From assembly GCA_963797635.1 (NCBI GenBank), contig CAWCPZ010000010.1, forward strand, positions 124,001-188,000: DNA of 64,000 nucleotides, written 5' to 3'. How positions within the stretch are numbered: the stretch's first letter is position 1; every line of letters begins with the position of its first letter. Shown here in pieces: positions 9,713 through 19,239 of the stretch. The notes under the pieces were generated by a model that worked only from the letters and a program-made list of their open reading frames with translations, was not told where the DNA came from and searched no databases. A program made the translations under genes and the position numbers. The DNA comes from JAOUEA01 sp963797635. GTDB taxonomy: Bacteria; Actinomycetota; UBA4738; HRBIN12.

Positions 9713-11158
9713 ATGAAGGCTCGCAGTCGCGTGACCCGTATCTCCGGCATGGTCTCGATCATGCTGTCGTTCGGCCTGATCGTGGCCGCGGTCGAGGTGG
9801 GCAGCGTCCACGCCGCGAGCACCGACCCGGCCGTGGTGGGCCAGTGGACCGCTCCCACCACGATGCCGTTCGTCGGGATCCACAGCATGGTGATGCGCAA
9901 CGGGAGCGTGTTGTTGTTCGACCGCTCGCTCGGCAACCGCGGATCGCCCGGTGTCCTGTTCAACCCCGCGACGGGGGCCATGGTCGACGTTCGGATCCCC
10001 TACCCCCGCGACGCGTTCTGCGCGGGGCACAACATCCTGCCCGACGGCAGCGTGTTCGTGACGGGAGGCCATCCGCCCGTGTCGGGCCACCCGGGGATCG
10101 GCGTGAAGCTCACGGATGTCTTCAACCCGATCGCCAAGACCTGGACGCCGGGACCGACCTTGGACCAAGCGCGTTGGTACCCGTCGAACGTGTCCCTCGG
10201 CGACGGCACCACACTGATCTTCTCCGGCAACGAGGTGCCGGGCGACCCGGTGCTGACGGTGGACCGGTACGACCCCGCGACGGGTCAGCTGACCACCCTG
10301 CCGGCCACGGCGAACCGCAAGCTCACGCTGTATCCCAAGCTGCACCTGATGGCGAACGGCAAGGTGTTCCTGGCCGGCGCCTCGCGGGTCGGCGCGTGGT
10401 TCGACCCCGACACCGCGACGTGGTCGGCGGCGCCCAGGATGGTTCAGGGACGCAAGTCGTTCGCATCGGTCGTGCTGCCCGATCAGCGGGTGATGGCCAT
10501 CGGGGGAACCGGCCCGAAGAGCTCCGCCGAGATCGTGGATCTGTCGGCGGCCAACCCGGCCTGGAAGCTCACGGCGCCGATGCACTTCGGGCGCACCCAC
10601 CCCAACGCGGTGCTGCTGCCCGACGGCAAGGTCTTCGTGGTCGGTGGCGGCGCCTCGGGTGAGTTCACCGGCCCGGTGCTGACCCCCGAGCTCTACAACC
10701 CCGCCACCAACACGTGGACCGACATGGCGCCGCAGCAGGCGCAGCGCATGTACCACGGCACCGCGGTGCTGCTGCCCGACGGACGGGTGCTCTCGGCCGG
10801 CTCGAACTTCGGCCCGCTGCAGAAGACCTACGAGATCTACTCGCCGCCGTACCTGTTCGCCGGCACGCGGCCGGTGATCTCGGCGGCCCCGACGAACGTG
10901 GGCTACGGCCAGACGTTCCAGCTGACCAGCGGCAACAGCCAAGGGATCGCGAAGGTCGTCCTGATGCATCCCGGGTCCTCCACCCACTCGCTCAACCTGG
11001 AGCAGCGGGCGTTGAACCTGCCGTTCACGAAGTCGGGGAGCACGGTCACCGCGACCCTGCCGGCCAACAGCGATCAAGCGGTGCCCGGCTGGTACATGGT
11101 GTTCCTGGTGAGCGACTCCGGCGTTCCATCCGTGGCAAGTTGGGTACGACTCGGCTAG
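9713..11158 (+). CDS. Secreted kelch-type copper-radical (glyoxal/galactose oxidase-like) oxidase
   Basis: 481 residues with a signal peptide (ends VHA, about residue 35). Kelch-like beta-propeller repeats (LPDGxVxxxGG) are followed by a C-terminal DUF1929 immunoglobulin-like domain. The signature residues of galactose/glyoxal oxidases can be placed: Cys in FCAGH (about 102), Tyr in RWYPS (about 154; Cys-Tyr radical cofactor), Tyr-His in MYHG (about 346) and His in STHSLN (about 424). It should oxidise an aldehyde or alcohol outside the cell and release hydrogen peroxide. The substrate is unknown. The start ATG follows a GGGAGGGG site. Confidence 0.85.
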   Translation: MKARSRVTRISGMVSIMLSFGLIVAAVEVGSVHAASTDPAVVGQWTAPTTMPFVGIHSMVMRNGSVLLFDRSLGNRGSPGVLFNPATGAMVDVRIPYPRDAFCAGHNILPDGSVFVTGGHPPVSGHPGIGVKLTDVFNPIAKTWTPGPTLDQARWYPSNVSLGDGTTLIFSGNEVPGDPVLTVDRYDPATGQLTTLPATANRKLTLYPKLHLMANGKVFLAGASRVGAWFDPDTATWSAAPRMVQGRKSFASVVLPDQRVMAIGGTGPKSSAEIVDLSAANPAWKLTAPMHFGRTHPNAVLLPDGKVFVVGGGASGEFTGPVLTPELYNPATNTWTDMAPQQAQRMYHGTAVLLPDGRVLSAGSNFGPLQKTYEIYSPPYLFAGTRPVISAAPTNVGYGQTFQLTSGNSQGIAKVVLMHPGSSTHSLNLEQRALNLPFTKSGSTVTATLPANSDQAVPGWYMVFLVSDSGVPSVASWVRLG

Positions 11159-11227
11159 GACGCAGGACGGTCCCGGCGAGGGTGAGCCTTCGCTGACGGT
11201 GGGCGTCTCGATCGACCGCGAGGAGCC

Positions 11228-11665
11228 ATGACCGACACATCGGTGATGCTCGAGCAGGTGCGGCAGCACTGGGAGTACATCGCCAAGGACATCGACCGCT
11301 CCCACGCGATGTACCACGAGGACGCCGTCCTCGAGTTCCCGCAGTCGGGCGAGCGGTTCGAGGGTCTCGCCACGTTCAAGGAATGGCGTGCTCAGTACCC
11401 GGCGAACCTGCGGTTCCGGATCCGCCGGATGACGGCTCGCGAAGACCTGGTCGTGGTCGAGTGCTCGATCAGCTACGACGACGGCCCCTGGCAGTTCGGC
11501 GTGCAGCTGCTCGACTTCCGGGACGACAAGGTGGAGCGCGAGCGCATCTACGTCATGGAAGGGTGGGACGCGCCCGAGTGGCGGGCTCCGTGGCGCGCGG
11601 CCACTCCTGCAGACCCTGTCGCTGCGGCTGAATCAGAGCTAGGGTTCCCGGTATGGACATGCTGA
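11228..11665 (+). CDS. SnoaL/NTF2-like domain protein
   Basis: 145 residues with the compact NTF2/SnoaL fold pattern: an N-terminal helix with HxxxMYHEDAVLEFPQSGERF, a GLATFKEWR helix, and beta strands ending IYVMEGWDAPEWRAPW. Members are small ligand-binding proteins or ketosteroid-isomerase-like enzymes, and no specific substrate can be inferred. The 3' end overlaps the start of the next gene by 13 bp in another frame, which suggests coupling. Confidence 0.75.
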   Translation: MTDTSVMLEQVRQHWEYIAKDIDRSHAMYHEDAVLEFPQSGERFEGLATFKEWRAQYPANLRFRIRRMTAREDLVVVECSISYDDGPWQFGVQLLDFRDDKVERERIYVMEGWDAPEWRAPWRAATPADPVAAAESELGFPVWTC

Positions 11666-12358
11666 AGGGCGAACAGATCGCCGAGGCCAACCTGACCGAC
11701 TGGCGCAAGCTCGCCCAGGGACTGCACGCCCGGTACGTGGTCGACGACTTCGGCGCCGGCGCACGGTTCGTCGCCGCGGTGGGCGAGGCGGGCGACGCGC
11801 TCGGCCACCACCCGCGCGTGTCGATCGGCGATGGGTACGTCGACCTCAAGCTCGTCACCGACGACGCCATCTACCGCGACGACGACGGGCACGGAATACG
11901 TCATCGAATGGGTGACCCAGCAGGACGTCGACCTCGCGCGACGGATCACCGAGATCGCCGCCGACCACCGGTTCGACGCCGACCCGGCCTCGGTCAGCGA
12001 CATCGAGCTCGGCCTCGACACGGCGCACGCTGCGACCATCGCCCCGGTGTGGGCCGTCCTGCTGACCGGGAGCGCTGAGGCCCAGGGCCGCGGAACCCCC
12101 AGCGACGAGATCCGGGACGCCACGGCACGGGTACCGAATCTGTGGTTCGGGGACGCCGACGAGCACGAGACCCCGCGTCAGCGGTTCCACATCGAGGTCT
12201 ATGTGGCGCCCGAAGTGGCCGAGCAACGGATCGCCGCCGCCGTCGCCGCGGGTGGGACCGTCGTCGATGACAGCAACGCGCCCTCGCTCACCGTGATCGC
12301 CGACCAGGACGGCAACCAGGGGATCGTCTGCGTCGACGTGTCCGCTGCGAAGAAGTGA
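11653..12358 (+). CDS. Pterin-4a-carbinolamine dehydratase-like domain fused to a VOC (glyoxalase-like) domain, one frame break
   Basis: The N-terminal ~100 residues resemble pterin-4a-carbinolamine dehydratase (LTDWRKLAQGLHARY, then ALGHHPRVSIGDGYVDLKL, where the HHP pair is the family active-site motif). The C-terminal ~120 residues are a VOC/glyoxalase-like half (APVWAVLLTG...RFHIEVYVAPEVAEQRI). The frame breaks near 11884 (DAIYRDDDG / TEYVIEWVTQQDVDLARRI). This fusion occurs in actinobacteria; the reaction is not established. A terminator-like hairpin follows directly. Confidence 0.75.
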
Positions 12359-12384
12359 AGAACCCGCTGTCACCAGCGGGTTCT
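12359..12384 (+). terminator. Terminator-like hairpin
   Basis: A perfect 11-bp stem (arms 12359-12369 and 12374-12384) with a 4-nt loop TCAC is followed by GTTCGT. It begins at the stop of the dehydratase/VOC gene and sits just before the 3' end of the opposing tRNA-Ile. Confidence 0.65.
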
Positions 12385-12389
12385 GTTCG

Positions 12390-12464
12390 TGGGCCTGGAT
12401 GGACTTGAACCATCGACCTCTTCCTTATCAGGGAAGCGCTCTAACCGGGCTGAGCTACAGGCCC
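12390..12464 (-). tRNA. tRNA-Ile (GAT)
   Basis: A minus-strand cloverleaf has acceptor GGGCCTG/CAGGCCC and anticodon loop CTGATAA (anticodon GAT). The T-arm is GGTTCAAGTCC and the discriminator is A; CCA is not encoded. In mycobacteria tRNA-Ile and tRNA-Ala also lie beyond the gyrA-DUF3566 genes, as here. Confidence 0.95.
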
Positions 12465-12664
12465 CAACTCCGTGCCCTGCCTGAAGGGCCATACCAACAT
12501 CGTCAGGCAGTTCGCGGTATCGGGCATGGTACTACGACGCCGCTGGCCGCAAGGTCGGCAAGGATCCGCCTGAAGTGTGCAGGGGAAGGCCGTCACAACA
12601 ACGCAATGCTCCCTCAGCCGTACGACCGATGCGTGACGGTGAAGCCTGAGCCAACCTGTCTCCC

Positions 12665-12982
12665 ATGAAGGACGGATACCGCGTTGAGCCGGCCGCTCTG
12701 GCACTGCTGGGTCTGGCCTTCGTCACCTTCGCGGTGTTCGGCATCGTGTATCTCGCGAACGTTGGTGAGCCTGATCTCCTCCGCGACTATCCCTGGTTGA
12801 TCGTCGACATCACGGTCGGAGCACTTGCCTTCATGTGGGGCTTCGTCGTCCTGCTGACGGAGTACCCGGGGGTTCAGACCGTGGCGGTTGGCATCCTCGT
12901 GGTGATCTCCTGCCTCGTCGCGCCGATGGGATTGATGTTCGCGCTCATGGCTGCCAGCAGGGTTGCCGGCGGTGGCGACTAG
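12665..12982 (+). CDS. Small membrane protein with about three transmembrane segments
   Basis: 105 residues: a short basic start (MKDGYRVEP), then three hydrophobic segments (ALLGLAFVTFAVFGIVYLA; IVDITVGALAFMWGFVVLL; VAVGILVVISCLVAPMGLMF). The 200 bp before it, back to tRNA-Ile, hold no gene I can support, and no strong ribosome binding site precedes the ATG. No family was recognised. Confidence 0.5.
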   Translation: MKDGYRVEPAALALLGLAFVTFAVFGIVYLANVGEPDLLRDYPWLIVDITVGALAFMWGFVVLLTEYPGVQTVAVGILVVISCLVAPMGLMFALMAASRVAGGGD

Positions 12983-13001
12983 CTGCTGACAGGGTGTGGA
13001 T

Positions 13002-13322
13002 CTAGCTGACGGCCGGATCCTTGAACGGCAGGACGTCGAGCAGGCCCGCGACTTCGAACACTCGCTGCACGTTCGGCGGGCCCGGGATGATCGTGAGCGT
13101 CGTGCCTGCGGTCTCACTCTCCCTGAGCGCCATGAAGAGCGCGCGGATGCCCGAAGAGTCCAGGAACGTCAGCCCCTGCAGGTCGATCTGTACGGCCGAA
13201 GATCCGTCGCTGAGCGACGCACTGAGCACGTCCGCGACCTCGGGAAGCGCCTCCAGATCGAACTCTCCGATCAACCCGATGCTGCGGACGGTGCCTTCGT
13301 GGGAGACCACAACTTCGAACAT
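13002..13322 (-). CDS. STAS-domain anti-anti-sigma factor
   Basis: 106 residues forming a complete STAS domain. The phosphorylatable serine lies in LTFLDSSGIRALFMAL, the SpoIIAA/RsbV signature. Such proteins bind a kinase-type anti-sigma factor when unphosphorylated and so free a sigma factor. It is divergent from the anti-sigma-like ATPase at 13486, which is probably its partner. No sigma-B-type factor lies nearby. Confidence 0.88.
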   Translation of the reverse strand: MFEVVVSHEGTVRSIGLIGEFDLEALPEVADVLSASLSDGSSAVQIDLQGLTFLDSSGIRALFMALRESETAGTTLTIIPGPPNVQRVFEVAGLLDVLPFKDPAVS

Positions 13323-13485
13323 GAGGAGCCTCCTTCCAGCAGGTCAGCGGGCCACAAGATAGCGTCGGTCTCGGTCCTCGACAACGCAGGGTTCCTGCTT
13401 CGATCTCGACATTCCGTTTTCATTGCGCCCCTTTGGGTAAGCCACCCACGTTCGAGCAAGAGAGAGCCGACGATGGGAGGAGCCG

Positions 13486-13869
13486 ATGCGCCGCGAAGTG
13501 ATCCTCCCCGCGTCCTCGGCTGCCCCCGGCGTTGCCAGGGCGGCGCTGGACGACGTCATCCCGCCGCCGGAGTTGGCGGTCAGGAACGAGGACGCACGCT
13601 TGGTGATCAGCGAACTCGTGACCAACGCCGTGAAGTACGGCGAGAGCGACGCGTCGAACCCGATCCGCATGGTGATCGAAGCTGACGATGCCGTGGTGCG
13701 GGTCGAGGTGGCGCAGACGCTCCCAGCCGCAGATCTGCACCCCGTTGCGCCACGCCTCGACGGCGACGATATCGGTGGCTGGGGTCTCCACATCGCCGAG
13801 TCGTTGGCGGACGCGTGGGGCTATGAGGTTGGCCCGCCGGGACGGGTCTGGTTCGAGTTCAGGCCATAG
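13486..13869 (+). CDS. RsbW-like ATP-binding anti-sigma factor/serine kinase
   Basis: 127 residues of HATPase_c type. The N box is ELVTNAVKYG and the G box DIGGWGLHIAESLADAWGY. It lacks transmembrane or DimerisationHPt regions, so it is the free-standing anti-sigma kinase type. The divergent STAS gene (13002-13322) is the likely binding partner and substrate. The target sigma factor is not encoded here. Confidence 0.82.
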   Translation: MRREVILPASSAAPGVARAALDDVIPPPELAVRNEDARLVISELVTNAVKYGESDASNPIRMVIEADDAVVRVEVAQTLPAADLHPVAPRLDGDDIGGWGLHIAESLADAWGYEVGPPGRVWFEFRP

Positions 13870-13916
13870 CCGCGTGCCGAGCACCGGCGTTCGTTCGGCA
13901 TCGAGTAGCATCAGGG

Positions 13917-14145
13917 ATGGAACAGTCCGCTGCCCGAAGAGACCTCGCACATCCCGCTCATCGCCGGATCGGCAGAAGCCTCATCGGTCGAGACGGCGGC
14001 GGCGATCGACCAGGCGGTCGAGAAGAACGACGACCCCGAGGTGGCAGAGATCCTCGACGATGCCGCGCTCGCCGCTCAGCAGACCGTCAGCCGGGTCGGC
14101 TGGCTCAGGGGAACGTTGAACCGTCTGTTCTCCCGCCCCGCCTAG
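13917..14145 (+). CDS. Small acidic protein of unknown function, frame break at its start
   Basis: An open frame of about 75 residues has coding-like composition (NSPLPEETSHIPLIAG, then an acidic, Ala-rich helical part and a basic end LNRLFSRPA). It lacks its own start. Removing one G after the ATG at 13917 would give MNSPLPEETS, so a one-base error is plausible. It lies 47 bp after the anti-sigma gene and before the LuxR gene. Evidence is weak. Confidence 0.3.
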
Positions 14146-14252
14146 GGGATCCTCAAGCGACAGCGACGCCAGCGGCTGTCACGCGGCTACGAGGCTCTGG
14201 ATTGGCGACGCTCCGCCGTGGGTAGAGGTCGACTCAACGGAAGGAGGGCTCC

Positions 14253-14507
14253 GTGGCCGACCACCAGCGACAGCGTCCGCGCTCCGATGCATCACTGACG
14301 AAACGGGAACTCGACGTGCTCTCGCTCATGGCGGAGGGCCTCACCAACCGCCAGATCGCCGCCGCCCTCGGGATCGCGCTCGGCACGGTCAAGACACAGA
14401 CGTCCTCGATCCTCACGAAGCTCGGTGCCCGCAACAGGACCGAAGCCGCGTTGATGTCGCTGGAGATCATCGGCGCTTCGGACTCGGAAGCCGACGACGT
14501 TGGTTGA
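14253..14507 (+). CDS. Stand-alone LuxR-type HTH regulator
   Basis: 84 residues, almost entirely a GerE/LuxR DNA-binding domain: LTKRELDVLSLMAEGLTNRQ IAAALGIALG TVKTQTSSIL with the expected recognition helix. There is no receiver or sensor domain. The GTG start follows GGAAGGAGG. It probably works downstream of the neighbouring STAS/anti-sigma pair or of an unlinked signal; this is inferred from position only. Confidence 0.82.
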   Translation: MADHQRQRPRSDASLTKRELDVLSLMAEGLTNRQIAAALGIALGTVKTQTSSILTKLGARNRTEAALMSLEIIGASDSEADDVG

Positions 14508-14516
14508 CCGGCCGGA

Positions 14517-15137
14517 TCAGCGCTGGTTCTTCTCGGCGAGCGTGACCTCGATGCCGCCGATGATGTCGCTGATCAGGTTGTAGAGGAACGCCACGAAGAC
14601 GTTCACCACGGACCACACGGCCGTGAAGATCACACCCGCGATGAAGAGCCACGTGAACACCTCTTGGCCGTTGATCACCACCGGCGTCGGCCCCGACGTG
14701 CTTTCGCCCGAGCCGAAGACGTACCCGAGGATCTTCGCGAGGGAGTCGATGGCGCCCGCCGCCGAGAGCACGATGTAGATGATCAACAGGGCCAGGTACA
14801 CGATCAGCATCACGCAGAAGTAGAAGATCAGCGAGAACTTCAGGACCGACAGTGGCCCGACCTTGCGCACCACCACGCGCGTACGCCGGGAGGCGCGTCG
14901 CGAACCGGGCGCCGGGCTCTCCAGTGGGACGGGTGCCCGCTGCGGACGCTCCAGCTTGGGCATACGCGGCATCCAGCGAGGGGTCTCCTTGCCGTTGCTC
15001 TCCGGCAGATGCGATGGCGCGCTGGCTGGCGCCGCCGGTGCCGGTGCCGGGGCGGAGGTCTGTGCGTCGCCACCCGCGGGGGCGGGCACGTTCTGCGGGG
15101 CGTCTGCGGGGGTTGGTTGTTCGATCGTGTGTCCCAT
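14517..15137 (-). CDS. DUF3566 membrane protein (gyrA-linked)
   Basis: 206 residues from the ATG at 15137; a TTG at 15179 is an alternative because AAGGAG touches the ATG with no spacer. A Pro/Ala-rich N-terminus is followed by a basic segment (RRASRRTRVVVRKVG) and the DUF3566 domain with two long hydrophobic helices. It ends FLYNLISDIIGGIEVTLAE. The family sits near gyrA in actinobacteria (Rv0007 in M. tuberculosis) and is linked to the cell envelope or division region; its function is not defined. Confidence 0.85.
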   Translation of the reverse strand: MGHTIEQPTPADAPQNVPAPAGGDAQTSAPAPAPAAPASAPSHLPESNGKETPRWMPRMPKLERPQRAPVPLESPAPGSRRASRRTRVVVRKVGPLSVLKFSLIFYFCVMLIVYLALLIIYIVLSAAGAIDSLAKILGYVFGSGESTSGPTPVVINGQEVFTWLFIAGVIFTAVWSVVNVFVAFLYNLISDIIGGIEVTLAEKNQR

Positions 15138-15195
15138 CTCCTTGGGAGGATTTCTAAGGGTACGCCCTCGTGAGGGCAAGCACCCGCCTCGACGC

Positions 15196-15459
15196 TCAGG
15201 TTCTGAACGGGCCCGATCCAGCGAGCAGGGCCCGTGTGTGGAGCGTGGCCAACCCGGCCATGACCGCCGGCGCCAGGACCCACGACGACACCGGCACGTC
15301 CTCGATCATCAACAACGCGCCCGCGCCCAGGACCGCGCCCATCAGCGCGAGCACCAGCGTGAACAGCCCCATGGAGACCCGCGAACGCAGCACCCACACG
15401 TCGAGCGCCGTCACCCCGAGGGCGGCCGCCATGACGCAGATGCCCAGGACCGGAGCCAT
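15196..15459 (-). CDS. Small membrane protein, three predicted segments
   Basis: 87 residues, mostly hydrophobic (MAPVLGICVMAAALGVTALD; SMGLFTLVLALMGAVLGAGA; SWVLAPAVMAGLATL). There are no motifs and no recognised family. It lies 58 bp upstream of the DUF3566 ATG on the same strand and may share its transcript. Confidence 0.5.
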   Translation of the reverse strand: MAPVLGICVMAAALGVTALDVWVLRSRVSMGLFTLVLALMGAVLGAGALLMIEDVPVSSWVLAPAVMAGLATLHTRALLAGSGPFRT

Positions 15460-15493
15460 GTTGCAAGGATAGGGTGCCTAGACTCCCGGCGAT

Positions 15494-15778
15494 ATGGAAC
15501 CCGACCGGAACGATGAAGGCCGCGGGGCGCTCCGCGTGGGCGTCGTGTGCGGGACGGTCGCCCTCGCCACCGTGGTCCTGGCCGCGGTCGACCCCTCCCG
15601 GGCCGTGATGGTGGCCTGGCTCGTCGCGTGCGGGTTCGTGCTGGTGTTCGGTGTGCTCGTCACGGTGCGGGTCCTCACGAGGACCGGGCGCACGACGTGG
15701 AGGCCGATCACCGGGGTGGTCCTGGTCGCGTGTTCGATCCTGCTCGTCGCGGGCGCCGCCATGGCACAGCTGCTGTAG
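15494..15778 (+). CDS. Small membrane protein, three predicted segments
   Basis: 94 residues: an acidic N-terminus (MEPDRNDEGRG) and three hydrophobic segments ending VLVACSILLVAGAAMAQLL. The family is not recognised. It is divergent from the small membrane protein at 15196-15459 and precedes the M23 leader region. Confidence 0.5.
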   Translation: MEPDRNDEGRGALRVGVVCGTVALATVVLAAVDPSRAVMVAWLVACGFVLVFGVLVTVRVLTRTGRTTWRPITGVVLVACSILLVAGAAMAQLL

Positions 15779-15795
15779 CGCCTGCTACGCGCTGA

Positions 15796-15910
15796 CGGCA
15801 CAACCACGCAGTCCCGGGTGACTACGTGGGCATCACCCGGGCGCTCAAGCTTCTCCCCCTTTCGAGCCGATACCGACGTAGGTAGCCGGAGCGGGCATGA
15901 AAGGGAAACG
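15796..15910 (+). promoter_or_regulatory. Candidate structured leader RNA of the M23 peptidase gene
   Basis: The 115 nt before the M23 start contain a perfect 9-bp stem (CCCGGGTGA at 15813-15821 with TCACCCGGG about 11 nt later). After it come CGCTC/GAGCG arms enclosing CGACGTAGGTAGCCG. Cell-wall hydrolase genes in actinobacteria are often behind riboswitches (for example c-di-AMP ydaO types). I could not match this leader to a known class; GTAGGTAGC and CGCTCAAGC vaguely recall the c-di-GMP-I motif, but its core GGCAAACC is absent. Confidence 0.35.
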
Positions 15911-16695
15911 ATGAAGCTGAGGCATGGTCGTCGCGTAGCAGCGCTGTTCGTCATGGGATGCGTGGCGGTGGGGTCCCTGGTCGTGGCCGCCAACGCGGAA
16001 TCAACGCTGGACGCGGCCCTCAGCTCGAGGCAGGACCTGCATGGGCGCATCAAGGAACTGCACGACATCCGCAACCAGAAGCGGGTCACGATCCACAAGC
16101 GGATCCGGTTCTACCAGGAGCGCATCGAGGCCGCCACGAAGGCCAAGGTCGGAGTGGACCGCGGCTACGAGCACTGGAAGAAGAAGCAGGTCAAGGCCAT
16201 CGAACGGCTCCGCGCCGAGGAGAAGGCCGTGGTGGCGTCCATCCGCGGGCGGGTGACCGCCCTGCGCGAGCAGCGCGCGACGCTCGCCGACTGGATCGAA
16301 GCGCTACCGCTGCAACGGTGCCCGGTGGACGGTCCCGTCGACGTCTCGGACAACTTCGGTGACGTCCGCGACATGCCGGGCACGCCGTACCACATCCATC
16401 AGGGCAACGACATGATGGCGGCCACCGGCACGCCGATCGTGGCGCCGTTCGACGGCACCGCGGTGGCCAACCCGGCGAACTGGGCGGCCAGGCGGTCGAC
16501 GTGTACGGGGTGGCGGGACACGTGTACAACGCCCACCTGTCGGCCTACGGCAAGCTGGGCCCGGTGCACACCGGCGACATCATCGGCTACGTGGGTTCCA
16601 CGGGGAACGCCACCGCGCCGCACGACCACTTCGAATGGCACCCGAACGACGGCGCGGCGGTCGATCCCTACGATCTGCTGATGACCGTCTGCTGA
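15911..16695 (+). CDS. Secreted coiled-coil M23 (LytM) peptidase, one frame break
   Basis: About 261 residues: a signal peptide (ends ANAE), a coiled coil of roughly 110 residues rich in Lys/Arg/Glu, then a LytM domain. The domain carries HIHQGNDMMA (HxxxD zinc ligands) and HDHFEWHP (HxH), so the catalytic set is complete. The EnvC/NlpD-like layout implies peptidoglycan cross-link cleavage or amidase activation during division. The frame breaks near 16485, between PANW and the GQAVDVYGVAGHVYNAHL stretch. Its C-terminus closely matches the truncated gene at position 1. The start follows AAAGGGAAACG. Confidence 0.85.
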
Positions 16696-16720
16696 GCCAC
16701 ACGATCCGAGGGGGAACCTG

Positions 16721-16745
16721 CGAGGGGCGCCAGCGGCGCCCCTCG
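16721..16745. terminator. Strong hairpin between convergent M23 and gyrA genes
   Basis: A perfect 11-bp GC-rich stem (16721-16731 with 16735-16745, loop AGC) lies in the 66-bp gap between the two converging stop codons. It probably works in both directions, although neither side has a long T run. Confidence 0.6.
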
Positions 16746-16761
16746 TTCGGTGTCCGGGCTC

Positions 16762-19218
<2,457 letters not shown>

Positions 19219-19239
19219 GGTGTCTGATCAGCTCCTTGT

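Noticed and set aside
13917..14225. The 102-codon frame starting at the ATG at 13917
   Set aside because: Its translation is Arg-rich and shadow-like; the neighbouring frame has better coding character and was listed instead at low confidence.
15796..15910. Assignment of the M23 leader as a ydaO or c-di-GMP-I riboswitch
   Set aside because: Core motifs of both classes are missing; only short, unspecific similarities were seen.
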